Assembly (NCBI GenBank): GCA_964556425.1
Contig: CAZKWC010000043.1
Span: forward strand, 1 to 24,496
DNA from: JALQUL01 sp964556425
GTDB taxonomy: Bacteria > Pseudomonadota > Gammaproteobacteria > Burkholderiales > Burkholderiaceae_C
DNA: 24,496 nucleotides
Direction of reading: 5' to 3'
Both the position numbers and the translations under genes were made by a program. Positions 15,418 through 24,164 of this stretch are shown here, piece by piece (the first letter of the stretch is position 1; the number at the start of each line of letters is the position of its first letter). The notes beneath the pieces are model-generated. The model had not been told where the DNA came from and ran no database searches. It saw only the letters and a list, made by a program, of their open reading frames with translations.

Positions 15418-16019
15418 ACAGGTAACTCAGAAGAGGTATAGGTGCTAAGAATTTCTTGATAATTACCACTGGCACAAAGCAATAAGTCGCATAGTTCACG
15501 TACTGCGCCGTGTCCCCCTTCATAGGCGGAAATCCAGTCAGAACGAAGTAATACTTCAATGTGAGCATTTTTAGGAGCCGTTGCTAGCTGACTTCTGCAT
15601 AATAAAGGCAAATCGGGCCAGTCATCTCCCATGGTAGCAGTTTGACCCCATGTAAGATTTAGTTTTTGATGAAGTTCAAGTGCACTTTGCAGTTTACTTT
15701 CGTTGCCTAAATAAAAATGCTCTATACCCAATGCTTTTAATCTTTGGCGCAATGGTAGGGAATCTCGGCCAGAAATAATGGCCGGAGTAATGCCTGCTTG
15801 CATTAACATTTTTAATCCGTGTCCATCTAGCGTGTTAAAGCGTTTAATGGTTTCTGTGGCAATTCGCGAGTCATCTTTAGCAGTTTCGGCAAAAAATAAT
15901 CCACCGTCGGTAAGTACGCCATCTACATCTAATAAGAGCAATTTGATATTTTGAGCTTTTAATAATAATTCGGGGAGAAAAGAAATTTTTGCTTTTTGCT
16001 GATGCGATAATGAAGTCAT
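15414..16019 (-). CDS. kdsC: 3-deoxy-D-manno-octulosonate 8-phosphate phosphatase
   Basis: A 201-residue HAD phosphatase of the C0 (capless) type that hydrolyses KDO-8-phosphate to KDO for LPS core synthesis. Motif I is LLLDVDGVLTDGGLFF. RFNTLDGHGLKMLMQAGI is the KdsC tetramer region. Motif II is IISGRDS, the Lys motif lies in LGNESKLQSALE, and motif IV is MGDDWPDLPLL. It lies between kdsD (40-bp gap) and lptC (ATGA overlap). The N-terminus is about 20 residues longer than E. coli KdsC's catalytic core start. No ATG alternative is obvious. Confidence 0.93.
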   Translation of the reverse strand: MTSLSHQQKAKISFLPELLLKAQNIKLLLLDVDGVLTDGGLFFAETAKDDSRIATETIKRFNTLDGHGLKMLMQAGITPAIISGRDSLPLRQRLKALGIEHFYLGNESKLQSALELHQKLNLTWGQTATMGDDWPDLPLLCRSQLATAPKNAHIEVLLRSDWISAYEGGHGAVRELCDLLLCASGNYQEILSTYTSSELPV

Positions 16020-16059
16020 AAAAATAAGTTGGTATAGGTGGTGTAATGACTTGAGCTAA

Positions 16060-17046
16060 TTAGATGACTTTTGCACGGAGCAAATCGTGGGTGTTAAGTG
16101 AACCCACTAATTCTTGATGGGCGTTGACCACTAATATACTATTAATTCTAAATTCTTCCATAAGTTGTGCGGCTTCAACCGCTAAAGCACTAGCATAAAT
16201 TGTTTGTGGTGCCGGTTTCATGATTTTTTCAGCGCTAAGACTTAATAATTCTTGACCACTTTCAATTAATCTTCTTAAGTCCCCGTCAGTGAAAATACCT
16301 AATACCTTATTCTCTGGACTTATTACCGCAGAAGCACCTAAACCTTTTGCACTCATTTCTTTCATAACTTGTGCCAATGTTGCGCTTGCTAAAACTTTTG
16401 GTGTGTCTTGAATAGGACGCATTACATCAGAAACATGGGTAAGTAAGCGCCTACCTAATGCACCACCAGGATGAGATACGGCAAAATCATTTTCTTTAAA
16501 ACCCCTAGCATCTAATAGTGCTACTGCCAGGGCGTCACCCATGGCCATTTGTGCTGTGGTACTTGCGGTGGGTGCTAAATTGAGTGGGCAGGCTTCGCGA
16601 GGGACTGCTGTGTTGAGAACAAAGTGGGCGTGTTTTGCTAAGGAACTATGAATACCGCCCGTAATGGCTACTAATGGAACTCCTAAACGGATAAGTGTGG
16701 GCAATATAGCATTGATTTCATCTGACTCACCGCTATTGGAGATGGCAAGCACTAAGTCAATGGCTTTAATCATGCCTAAGTCGCCATGACTAGCTTCTGC
16801 TGGATGGACAAACATGGCTGGTGTTCCAGTAGAGGCCAGCGTTGCGGCAATTTTACGTCCCACATGTCCTGCTTTTCCCATCCCCGTCACAACAACTCGG
16901 CCTCTAGTGTGTAAGATTTTTTCAACCACATCTGCAAATGCAGGGCCGATTTGTTGCTTTAAACCTAATAAAGCTTGTGCTTCGATGTCGAACGTTTGAT
17001 GTGCAAGCTGTAAGGCTTGAGCGGGATTAAAAGCAGGAAAAGTCAT
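16060..17046 (-). CDS. kdsD: Arabinose-5-phosphate isomerase
   Basis: A 328-residue SIS-plus-two-CBS protein that makes arabinose 5-phosphate from ribulose 5-phosphate, the first step to KDO. The SIS domain has VVVTGMGKAGHVGRKIAATL, STGTPAMFVHPAEASHGDLG with the conserved His, and AISNSGESDE. Tandem CBS domains follow from about residue 205 (DVMRPIQDTPKV, then MKPAPQTIYASALAVEAAQL). Start: ATG at 17046; a GTG codon directly before it (17049) is also possible. First gene of the minus-strand LPS unit and divergent from the Kef antiporter across about 175 bp. Confidence 0.94.
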   Translation of the reverse strand: MTFPAFNPAQALQLAHQTFDIEAQALLGLKQQIGPAFADVVEKILHTRGRVVVTGMGKAGHVGRKIAATLASTGTPAMFVHPAEASHGDLGMIKAIDLVLAISNSGESDEINAILPTLIRLGVPLVAITGGIHSSLAKHAHFVLNTAVPREACPLNLAPTASTTAQMAMGDALAVALLDARGFKENDFAVSHPGGALGRRLLTHVSDVMRPIQDTPKVLASATLAQVMKEMSAKGLGASAVISPENKVLGIFTDGDLRRLIESGQELLSLSAEKIMKPAPQTIYASALAVEAAQLMEEFRINSILVVNAHQELVGSLNTHDLLRAKVI

Positions 17047-17224
17047 CACGATTACTCGGTTGATTATGATAGGAACTAGTGATTAAAAATTGCACTTGAT
17101 TTTAAGTCAGACTGGTGACGACTCTAAATAAATCATTACGCTTAAAAATATGATTTTGCTTTTAATCATTATTGATATTGTGATTGTCATGTAATTTTAG
17201 GTTTTAATCAGTTAAAGTTGAGTC

Positions 17225-19207
17225 ATGAATGCACTTTCCCTTACTTTAATGTACTTATTAGCTGCCGTCTTAGGTGTGGTGGCTTGTCGTAGTTTAAAAC
17301 TACCACCCATGTTGGGTTATTTGGTGGTTGGAGTGGTGTTGGGTCCCAACGCCCTCGCTTTAGCTAAAAATACTCACTCCATAAGTTATTTGGGTGAGTT
17401 TGGGGTGGTTTTTCTTATGTTTGTAATCGGTCTAGAATTTAGTTTACCCAAACTTTATTCTATGAGGAAGCATGTTTTTGGATTGGGCTTGGCTCAAGTT
17501 TTGGTTACTCTTTTATTATGTACTTTGGGCTCATTGGCGCTAGCTTGGTTGCTACCAAATTGGTGGAATATGAGTTGGCAAACTGCTTTGGCTTTAGGTG
17601 CCGCAGTCACAATGAGTAGTACGGCAATTGTCATTAAACTCATGTCTGAAAGATTAGAGCTCGAGTCTGAGCACGGCAAAAGAGTGGTGGGTATATTGCT
17701 GTTTCAAGATATTGCCGTAGTGCCCTTATTGGTATTAATACCTGCACTTGGTGCCACGGGTGACTCTTTATTTGAAGCCTTGGGTTGGGCTACGTTAAAG
17801 GCTGTAGTTTTAGTCACGCTATTAATGGTGGGTGGGCCTAGAGTCATGCGATGGTGGATGACACTAGTCGCCAAACGCAAAAGTGACGAGTTATTTGTTT
17901 TGAATTTATTATTAGTCACTTTGGGGCTGGCTTGGCTAACCGAACACGCTGGTTTATCTTTGGCCTTAGGTGCTTTTATTGCCGGTATGCTTATTTCTGA
18001 AACCGAATTTAAACATCAGGTAGAAACTGATATTCGTCCATTTCATGACGTACTGCTTGGCCTATTTTTTATTTCAATTGGCATGATGCTCGATTGGCAT
18101 GCTATTTTAGAGCGTTGGCCATTGGTTTTATTATTATTAATTGTGCCTGTTTTAGCAAAATTAATTCTGATTGCTTTTTTAGCCAAAATATTAGGTGCTA
18201 CGCCTGGAGTGTCTTTAAGAACGGGACTTTATTTGGCGCAGGCCGGCGAGTTTGGATTTGTTTTATTGGCTCTTACGCAAGAGCATCAATTAATAAGTAA
18301 TGCAACCGTGAGTCCAATTTTGGCCGCGATGGTGATATCAATGATGTTTACACCATTTATCATAATGTATAGCAATAGAATTGTCTTGAAGTTAGTCAGC
18401 AGTGAATGGTTGCAACAGTCTTTGCAAATGACACGAATTGCAAGTAAAGCGATAGGCACACAACAACATGTGATTATTTGCGGTTACGGCCGTTGCGGAC
18501 AAAATTTGGCACAAATGCTTAAGCAAGAAAATATCCCGTATATGGCACTTGACTTAGATCCTGATCGTGTAAGGCAAGCGGCAGCTGCTGGCGATTCGGT
18601 AGTGTTTGGTGATGCAGTAAGGTTACAGGCTTTAATGGCAGCGGGTTTGGTGAGGGCAAGTGCGGTAGTGGTAACCTACCTCGATACAAGTAGCGCTTTA
18701 AAAGTATTGGCAAATGTGAGAGGGCATGCTCCTCATGTGCCAGTGATTGTTAGAACAACTGATGATATTGATTTGGAACGCTTACAACAGGCTGGGGCAA
18801 CTGAAGTGGTGCCAGAGGCAATTGAGGGTAGTTTAATGTTAGCCAGCCATGCTTTAGCTTTGGTGGGTGTGCCCATGCGACGAGTGATAAGAGTGGTTCA
18901 GGATCAAAGAGATGCCAGATATGGCATGCTAAGAGGCTATTTTCATGGCACCGACGATGACACCGCTGATGAGTTAAACCAAGAACGCTTGGCAAGTATT
19001 TCGCTACCATTTGCCACTCGCCATGCTGGCAAAAATCTGGATGACTTGTTGTTGCACACTTACAAAGTAAAGGTGATAAGTTTAAGGCGAACGAATGGTG
19101 ATATTCGTTCGCCCAATGAAAATCCTATTTTACAGGGACTCGATACATTAGTTATTTCTGGTTTACCCGAGAGTATTGCTTTGGTGGAGGCAAAGTTAAG
19201 TAAATGA
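17225..19207 (+). CDS. Kef-type CPA2 potassium/proton antiporter with RCK domain
   Basis: A 660-residue inner-membrane transporter. About 12-13 hydrophobic segments fill residues 1-390. Typical CPA2 stretches are PPMLGYLVVGVVLGP, GVVFLMFVIGLEFSLPKL, MSSTAIVIKLM, LLFQDIAVVPLLVL and LAQAGEFGFVLLAL. A cytoplasmic TrkA-N/RCK domain begins near 416 with the NAD motif VIICGYGRCGQNLAQML, followed by GDAVRLQALMAAG. A TrkA-C domain (about 570-655) ends the protein. The family exports K+ in exchange for H+, often gated by glutathione adducts; KefB/KefC/YbaL-like members cannot be told apart here. Divergent from kdsD, probably single-gene. Confidence 0.9.
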   Translation: MNALSLTLMYLLAAVLGVVACRSLKLPPMLGYLVVGVVLGPNALALAKNTHSISYLGEFGVVFLMFVIGLEFSLPKLYSMRKHVFGLGLAQVLVTLLLCTLGSLALAWLLPNWWNMSWQTALALGAAVTMSSTAIVIKLMSERLELESEHGKRVVGILLFQDIAVVPLLVLIPALGATGDSLFEALGWATLKAVVLVTLLMVGGPRVMRWWMTLVAKRKSDELFVLNLLLVTLGLAWLTEHAGLSLALGAFIAGMLISETEFKHQVETDIRPFHDVLLGLFFISIGMMLDWHAILERWPLVLLLLIVPVLAKLILIAFLAKILGATPGVSLRTGLYLAQAGEFGFVLLALTQEHQLISNATVSPILAAMVISMMFTPFIIMYSNRIVLKLVSSEWLQQSLQMTRIASKAIGTQQHVIICGYGRCGQNLAQMLKQENIPYMALDLDPDRVRQAAAAGDSVVFGDAVRLQALMAAGLVRASAVVVTYLDTSSALKVLANVRGHAPHVPVIVRTTDDIDLERLQQAGATEVVPEAIEGSLMLASHALALVGVPMRRVIRVVQDQRDARYGMLRGYFHGTDDDTADELNQERLASISLPFATRHAGKNLDDLLLHTYKVKVISLRRTNGDIRSPNENPILQGLDTLVISGLPESIALVEAKLSK

Positions 19208-19327
19208 ATATTGCGACTGCTTGTATTTATTACAAAAATTTTATAGAGCGATATTACCTTTGAATGGATCAAAATCTACTTAATTGAGGTCATTCAACTC
19301 CAATTGAAGACTGATTTCTTAAACGGA

Positions 19328-19849
19328 TTAACTTTTATAGGAGGTACGTCCTGTTTTTTTGCCCTTTAGATTTTGGATAATATCTTCTACTTTGAGTTGA
19401 GCAGAACTGCCATCGCAGAGGCCTGATCTAGCGAGAGCTAGCGCATGATGCGCTCTCGCTCTATCAGTCAAATCAATCCAGCGGGCATTGTTATTGGGAC
19501 TCCATTGGTTTTTAGTCCATCTGGCATAGATTTTTAATTCGCCTTTTGCACAATTAATGCCTTCATAACTAATGTTAGAAGTGTTGGCCGCTTTTGCAAC
19601 CACGACATAACGCGTTACGCCATCGCTGCCAATTGCAATGGTGTTGGTAACAATACCCCATTTTAATTCAGTTGCAGAGTTAGTTATTTCAAAATCAATA
19701 GTTTGAGATGGATCGAATTGAGTCGGTGGATTAGATTCTTGTTCAATCCAATCGGCACTGTTATCGACTGACTGTGCTACTAAACTGTTGGTAAATGACA
19801 ACAAAAAAAAGCAACTGATGATTACATTCAAGAACTTAGGATTTTTCAA
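19328..19849 (-). CDS. CNP1-like family exported protein
   Basis: Small exported protein of the CNP1-like type found next to rppH in betaproteobacteria. Conserved-looking parts are WGIVTNTIAIGSDGVTRYVVV, given as WGIVTNTIAIGSDGVTRY, then CAKGELKIYARW and ALARSGLC. The function of the family is not known to me. I place the start at a TTG (19849) because it gives a compact signal peptide KNPKFLNVIISCFFLLSF...VAQS and overlaps rppH by only 14 bases. The ATG at 19897 gives a 189-residue form, but it overlaps rppH by 62 bases and adds 16 residues before the signal peptide. Neither has a strong ribosome-binding site. Probably co-transcribed with rppH. Confidence 0.75.
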   Translation of the reverse strand: MKNPKFLNVIISCFFLLSFTNSLVAQSVDNSADWIEQESNPPTQFDPSQTIDFEITNSATELKWGIVTNTIAIGSDGVTRYVVVAKAANTSNISYEGINCAKGELKIYARWTKNQWSPNNNARWIDLTDRARAHHALALARSGLCDGSSAQLKVEDIIQNLKGKKTGRTSYKS

Positions 19850-20495
19850 AATTTTGCTCTGCAATATTAAACGTGAACTCTTGGGGTTGGGGTTCATAAG
19901 ATGCGCCAGGAGGTAGATCCGCTCTAGAATTGAGCTCGTAGGGATTATTAATTCCTGGATGATTTCCTAAAATACTGGTGCGTCTTACCCTAAAATGGCG
20001 TGGTACTTGTCCAACAGTTTCTTGACATGGAACATGCCGAGAAAGCTCGGTTAGAGCCATCTCATAGACACTTCGTTTAAACTCTATAACGGTATCGAGT
20101 GGCACCCAATAATGATTCCAACGCCAAGCGTCGAATTCGGGGTGGTCGGTAGCCCTTAAGTTTAAATCCCAGTCGTTCGCAACTAGTTGAAGCAGATACC
20201 AAATCTGTTTCTGACCTTTGTAAAGACCTCGTGCATCGCGTCTTACGAAGCGCTCCGGCACTTCGTAACGTAACCAATCCCTTGTACGGGCCACAATACG
20301 GACGTGTTCGGGCTTTAAGCCCACTTCTTCGTGGAGCTCCCTAAACATAGCTTGTTCAGGAGTTTCACCTTTATCAATGCCACCCTGCGGGAACTGCCAT
20401 GAATGTGTCCGAATCCGTTTACCCCAAAATACTTGGTTTTTTTGGTTAAGCAAAACGATGCCGACGTTGGGCCTAAAGCCTTCTCTGTCAAGCAT
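19836..20495 (-). CDS. rppH: RNA pyrophosphohydrolase (Nudix)
   Basis: A 219-residue RppH that removes pyrophosphate from 5'-triphosphorylated mRNA and so starts decay. The Nudix box is GGIDKGETPEQAMFRELHEEVGL (key residues G, RE..EE at the usual spacing). N-terminal DREGFRPNVGIVLLN and SWQFPQGGID are RppH-specific, as are RYEVPERFVRR and GQKQIWYLLQL. The tail after about residue 160 is longer than in E. coli and low in conserved motifs, as in many betaproteobacteria. Start: ATG 20495 with AAGG seven bases upstream, preferred over an in-frame TTG at 20501. Divergent from proS. Confidence 0.94.
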   Translation of the reverse strand: MLDREGFRPNVGIVLLNQKNQVFWGKRIRTHSWQFPQGGIDKGETPEQAMFRELHEEVGLKPEHVRIVARTRDWLRYEVPERFVRRDARGLYKGQKQIWYLLQLVANDWDLNLRATDHPEFDAWRWNHYWVPLDTVIEFKRSVYEMALTELSRHVPCQETVGQVPRHFRVRRTSILGNHPGINNPYELNSRADLPPGASYEPQPQEFTFNIAEQNFEKS

Positions 20496-20609
20496 AATCA
20501 AACCTTAAAATTTTCAAATTACTTTGATTATGCACAAGCTCAAGGGCTCTGCAAGGTTTTTGAGTAAAGTTAATTTATTTTTTTCTACTTCTGACTACGA
20601 TTGATCCAT

Positions 20610-22352
20610 ATGAAAGCCTCTCAATTTCTAATTTCTACCTTTAAAGAAGCCCCAGCTGATGCCGAAATCATCAGCCATCAGCTCATGCAACGTGCTGGCA
20701 TGATTAAAAAACTAGGTGCCGGCATCTATACCTATATGCCTATGGGTTTACGGGTGGTGCGCAAAGTTGAAGCGATTGTGCGTGAAGAAATGAATCGTTC
20801 TGGCGCAATTGAGCTGTCAATGCCCGTGATTCAGCCAGCTGAATTATGGCAAGAGACTGGTCGTTTTGACAAAATGGGCCCTGAATTACTCCGAATTAAA
20901 GACCGTCACGACAGAGATTTTGTGGTTCAGCCAACTAGTGAAGAGGTAGTAACGGATATCGCTAGACAAGAAATCAAGAGTTACAAACAGTTACCAAAAA
21001 ATTTCTATCAAATTCAAACTAAGTTTCGCGATGAGCGCCGTCCACGTTTTGGCTTGATGCGTGGTCGTGAGTTCATTATGAAAGACGCTTATAGTTTTGA
21101 CCGTGATGCCGATAGTGCAAAACAAAGTTATCAAATTATGGCGGCCGCTTATCGTCGTATTTTTGATCGTTTTGGCTTAACTTACAGAGCAGTAGCGGCT
21201 GATAGCGGTGCTATTGGTGGTGATTTAAGCGAAGAATTCCAAGTGATTGCAGCCACAGGCGAAGATGCCATCGTTTATTGCCCTAATAGCGACTATGCTG
21301 CCAATATGGAAAAAGCAGAAGCTTTGGCACCTACAAAAACCAGAGCTACAGGTCTGCAAGCTTTAACTAAAACCCATACCCCTGACAAGAGCACTTGTGC
21401 CGATGTCGCCGAGTTTTTAAATATTCCACTTGACTCGACCATTAAAACTTTGGTCATGGCCACTGATGATCAACAAGCAGATGGCTCCATCAAGGTCACG
21501 ATTTGGGTTTTATTGTTACGTGGCGATCATGATATGAATGAAGTCAAGGTGAACAAAATTGCCGGTATGGAGTCTGGTTTCCGTTTTGCAACTTTAGAAG
21601 AGTTAAATGAGTATTTTGGTTCTAAACCAGGTTATTTGGGTTTAATTAACCTTAAAAAGCCTGTAAAAGTAGTGGCAGACCGAGAAGTCGCAGTGATGTC
21701 AGATTGGGTTTGTGGTGCTAACGAACCCGATTTCCATTACACCGGTGTGAACTGGGGACGTGATTTACCAGAACCTGATTTAGTAGCCGATATCCGTAAT
21801 GTGGTGGCGGGTGACCCATCTCCTGATGGTAAAGGTGCGTTAGCAATTGAGCGTGGTATTGAAGTAGGTCATATTTTTTACTTGGGTAATAAATACAGCA
21901 AAGCCATGAACGCGACTTTCTTAGATATTAATGGCAAGCCACAATTTGCTGAAATGGGCTGTTATGGCGTGGGTATTACTCGCTTACCTGCAGCTGCCAT
22001 CGAGCAAAATCATGATGAAAAAGGTATGATTTGGCCAGATGCTTTAGCTCCGTTTACAGTAGTTTTATGCCCTATCGGTGCCAATCGTTTTCCTGAAGTA
22101 AAAGCCGCGGCTGAAAAACTCTATCAAGAATTGTTAGATTTAGGTGTCGATGTTATTTTAGATGACCGTGATGAGCGTCCTGGTGTGATGTTTGCAGAAT
22201 GGGAGTTAATCGGCGTGCCGCACAGAGTGGTGGTGTCTGATAGAGGTATTAAGGACGGCAGTTATGAAGTTTTGCATCGCCGTGAAGCTGAACCTAAAAA
22301 AATTGCGATTGACCAAGTAGCCAGTACATTACGCTCTTTAATTAAGTGTTAA
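20610..22352 (+). CDS. proS: Prolyl-tRNA synthetase (bacterial type)
   Basis: A 580-residue class II synthetase charging tRNA-Pro. The N-terminal catalytic core has motif 1 (RVVRKVEAIVREEMNRSGA), motif 2 (FRDERRPRFGLMRGREFIMK) and motif 3 (MGCYGVGITRLPAAAIEQ). A YbaK-like editing insertion lies about 225-405. The HGTP anticodon-binding domain follows (FTVVLCPIGANRFPEVKAAA, ILDDRDERPGVMFAEWELIG). Length is close to the E. coli enzyme. Start: ATG 20610; an upstream in-frame TTG at 20601 is disregarded. The lytic transglycosylase gene starts 38 bases after its stop. Confidence 0.97.
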   Translation: MKASQFLISTFKEAPADAEIISHQLMQRAGMIKKLGAGIYTYMPMGLRVVRKVEAIVREEMNRSGAIELSMPVIQPAELWQETGRFDKMGPELLRIKDRHDRDFVVQPTSEEVVTDIARQEIKSYKQLPKNFYQIQTKFRDERRPRFGLMRGREFIMKDAYSFDRDADSAKQSYQIMAAAYRRIFDRFGLTYRAVAADSGAIGGDLSEEFQVIAATGEDAIVYCPNSDYAANMEKAEALAPTKTRATGLQALTKTHTPDKSTCADVAEFLNIPLDSTIKTLVMATDDQQADGSIKVTIWVLLLRGDHDMNEVKVNKIAGMESGFRFATLEELNEYFGSKPGYLGLINLKKPVKVVADREVAVMSDWVCGANEPDFHYTGVNWGRDLPEPDLVADIRNVVAGDPSPDGKGALAIERGIEVGHIFYLGNKYSKAMNATFLDINGKPQFAEMGCYGVGITRLPAAAIEQNHDEKGMIWPDALAPFTVVLCPIGANRFPEVKAAAEKLYQELLDLGVDVILDDRDERPGVMFAEWELIGVPHRVVVSDRGIKDGSYEVLHRREAEPKKIAIDQVASTLRSLIKC

Positions 22353-22390
22353 TTGACTATTTAAAGCAGAGCAAAATACCAACTGAAGTC

Positions 22391-23023
22391 ATGACAGATC
22401 CAGTTTTACAGTCAAACAGACGGCATTTTTATAAACGCTCTGCCTCTATAGCACTTTTGTTGGCCTTGCCTTACTCAAAAAGTTGGGCTGGCCGGCAGTT
22501 AGAAGAACCACTTGCTGACTCGGTCAGAAGTGCTATGAGTGCTGCTATTGCTTATAGCGCCCCACCTGTGCCCGAATTTACCAACCCTTTGGCCAGAGAA
22601 AAATATATTCTGTGGTTATCTGAAATGGGATTACGACTGAAGGCAAAAATTCGTGATGACACTGAAAGAAAAGAGTTTTTGCAAACTATTTGGTATGAAA
22701 GCAAGCGAGCTGGTTTAGAAGTGAGTTTGGTTTTGGGCTTGGTTCAGGTTGAAAGTAATTTTAGAAAATACGCAGTAAGTGTAGTGGGTGCTAGAGGCTA
22801 TATGCAGGTGATGCCTTTTTGGACTCGTGTGATTGGTAATAGTGATGCGAGTGTGTTATTTCATATGCAAGCCAATTTAAGATTTGGCTGCGTGATTTTG
22901 CGCCATTATCTTGATATTGAAAAAGGTAATTTATTTTATGCTTTAGGACGATATAACGGCTCTAGAGGAAAATCGCCTTATCCTGATGCTGTATTGGGCG
23001 CACAAAGAAAATGGGAAATGTAG
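22391..23023 (+). CDS. Lytic transglycosylase (SLT domain) with Tat-like signal
   Basis: A 210-residue exported murein lytic transglycosylase. The SLT domain (about 95-205) has the catalytic Glu121 in LVLGLVQVESNFRKYAVS, then GARGYMQVMPFW and the late ALGRYNGSRGKSPYPDAVL, the usual YNxG region. It cleaves MurNAc-GlcNAc bonds with 1,6-anhydro product. The N-terminus SNRRHFYKRS followed by a hydrophobic stretch SASIALLLALPYSKSWA fits the Tat consensus RRxFxK. Start: ATG 22391; an in-frame GTG at 22346 overlaps proS and would add 15 residues before the signal. It follows proS and directly precedes the dipeptidase gene. Confidence 0.87.
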   Translation: MTDPVLQSNRRHFYKRSASIALLLALPYSKSWAGRQLEEPLADSVRSAMSAAIAYSAPPVPEFTNPLAREKYILWLSEMGLRLKAKIRDDTERKEFLQTIWYESKRAGLEVSLVLGLVQVESNFRKYAVSVVGARGYMQVMPFWTRVIGNSDASVLFHMQANLRFGCVILRHYLDIEKGNLFYALGRYNGSRGKSPYPDAVLGAQRKWEM

Positions 23024-23025
23024 AA

Positions 23026-23610
23026 ATGACCAACTCTAATACAAAAAGTACAGCACCTTTTTTTGACCATACTGGTTTGGTACACATCACAGAAAAAGAG
23101 TTCGATGTAGTAATTGATTTGAAATACGCGCAAACTGATAACTTCACTGGGCAGGTAATTTATTTGCATGATCAATGCTTTTTACATCCTATAGCAGCTA
23201 AAGCTCTACAAAAAGCAGTAATTGTTGCTAAAAACTTAGGTTATAAAATTAAAGTTTTTGATGCATTTAGACCGCAAAGTGCTCAAGAGCGTTTGTGGCA
23301 GGTTTGCCCCAATCCTGACTATGTTGCAGATCCTAAAATTGGCTCCAATCATACAAGAGGTGTGGCGATTGACCTGACCCTGCTTGATATGACAACAGGT
23401 GAAGAATTGGATATGGGAACAGGCTTTGATACGATGGATGTGCGCTCCCATCATTTTTATTTAGGCCTAGGGCAAGAGAGCATGCAAATTAGTCGAATGC
23501 GTCTATTGACTGTGATGTTGACCGCAGGATTTGTCCATCATCCACGTGAGTGGTGGCATTATCAATTGCCTAATGCCGCTAGTTTTGAATTGGTGAATGC
23601 TGATATTTAG
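23026..23610 (+). CDS. VanX/DdpX-type D-Ala-D-Ala dipeptidase
   Basis: A zinc dipeptidase of the VanX/DdpX family, 194 residues. Zn ligands: His109 and Asp116 in the SxHxxGxAxD motif (SNHTRGVAIDL), and His178 in EWWHY with catalytic Glu175. FDAFRPQSAQERLW contains the conserved Arg region, and DLKYAQTDNFTG is the typical N-terminal block. Such enzymes hydrolyse D-Ala-D-Ala, usually for murein recycling or as a nutrient; here no vanHA genes are present, so no glycopeptide resistance is implied. No signal peptide is apparent. ATG 23026 is 2 bases after the transglycosylase stop; an in-frame ATG at 23011 (overlap of 13 bases) is equally possible. Confidence 0.9.
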   Translation: MTNSNTKSTAPFFDHTGLVHITEKEFDVVIDLKYAQTDNFTGQVIYLHDQCFLHPIAAKALQKAVIVAKNLGYKIKVFDAFRPQSAQERLWQVCPNPDYVADPKIGSNHTRGVAIDLTLLDMTTGEELDMGTGFDTMDVRSHHFYLGLGQESMQISRMRLLTVMLTAGFVHHPREWWHYQLPNAASFELVNADI

Positions 23611-23624
23611 CGATTGATTATGAA

Positions 23625-23660
23625 GTAAAAAAAACCAGCCTTTGGGGCTGGTTTTTTTAC
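23625..23660. terminator. Bidirectional rho-independent terminator
   Basis: CCAGCC, 5-base loop TTTGG, GGCTGG, with eight A before and seven T after the GC stem. It serves both the dipeptidase gene (+) and grxD (-), which converge on it. Confidence 0.95.
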
Positions 23661-23670
23661 TTGGAATCTC

Positions 23671-23991
23671 TTATTGACCGTTAATTGCTTGTTGCAATTC
23701 ACCGTTTTCATACATTTCCATCATGATGTCAGAACCACCAATAAACTCACCTTTTACATAAAGCTGAGGAATAGTAGGCCAGTTGCTATATTCTTTAATG
23801 CCTTGACGAATTTCTTGATCTTCTAATACATTGACTGTGGTAATGTTTTTGGTGTCAACACCACATGCTTTTAAAATTTGAATAGCACGGCCAGAAAATC
23901 CACATTGGGGAAAACTAGCAGTTCCCTTCATGAATAAAGTAATTTCGTTGCCTTTTACCAGTTGGTCGATACGTTCGTGAGCGGTGGTCAT
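23671..23991 (-). CDS. grxD: Monothiol glutaredoxin (Grx4 type)
   Basis: A 106-residue CGFS glutaredoxin that carries [2Fe-2S] clusters with glutathione. Motifs: ITLFMKGTASFPQCGFSGRA with active-site CGFS, WPTIPQLYVKGEFIGGSDI with the cis-Pro TIP and the GG-S/C-D glutathione site. Start: ATG 23991 with AGAGGA 7 bases upstream. The longer frame to 24063 adds a hydrophobic stretch unlike the family and lacks a site. It lies downstream of prmC on the same strand after about 170 bp. Confidence 0.96.
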   Translation of the reverse strand: MTTAHERIDQLVKGNEITLFMKGTASFPQCGFSGRAIQILKACGVDTKNITTVNVLEDQEIRQGIKEYSNWPTIPQLYVKGEFIGGSDIMMEMYENGELQQAINGQ

Positions 23992-24126
23992 AAAATGTCC
24001 TCTACAAAATAAAAAATGGTTTGCTATGAATAAGTAAATTAGCAATAGGCTATATTGTGCCACTGAACTGATAAAACTCTAATAGCTTGCAGTTATTTGG
24101 TGAATTTCTAAAGGGATTAAAGTAAG

Positions 24127-24164
24127 TGTTGGCCAAACACCAAACTTGTAGCTTGTGGGCTACT
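24127..24164 (-). terminator. Weak hairpins after prmC
   Basis: GTGTT-GGCCA-AACAC at 24127-24141 and GTAGC-TTGTGG-GCTAC at 24149-24164, the latter overlapping the prmC stop. No T-run follows on the minus strand, so intrinsic termination is doubtful. Confidence 0.25.

Noticed and set aside
23026..23610. Vancomycin-resistance gene vanX
   Set aside because: The family matches, but there are no vanH/vanA ligase genes; DdpX-type dipeptidases are common in Gram-negative bacteria.
23991..24063. N-terminal membrane extension of GrxD
   Set aside because: The ATG at 23991 has a good AGAGGA site and gives the normal family length; the extension is noncoding upstream sequence.
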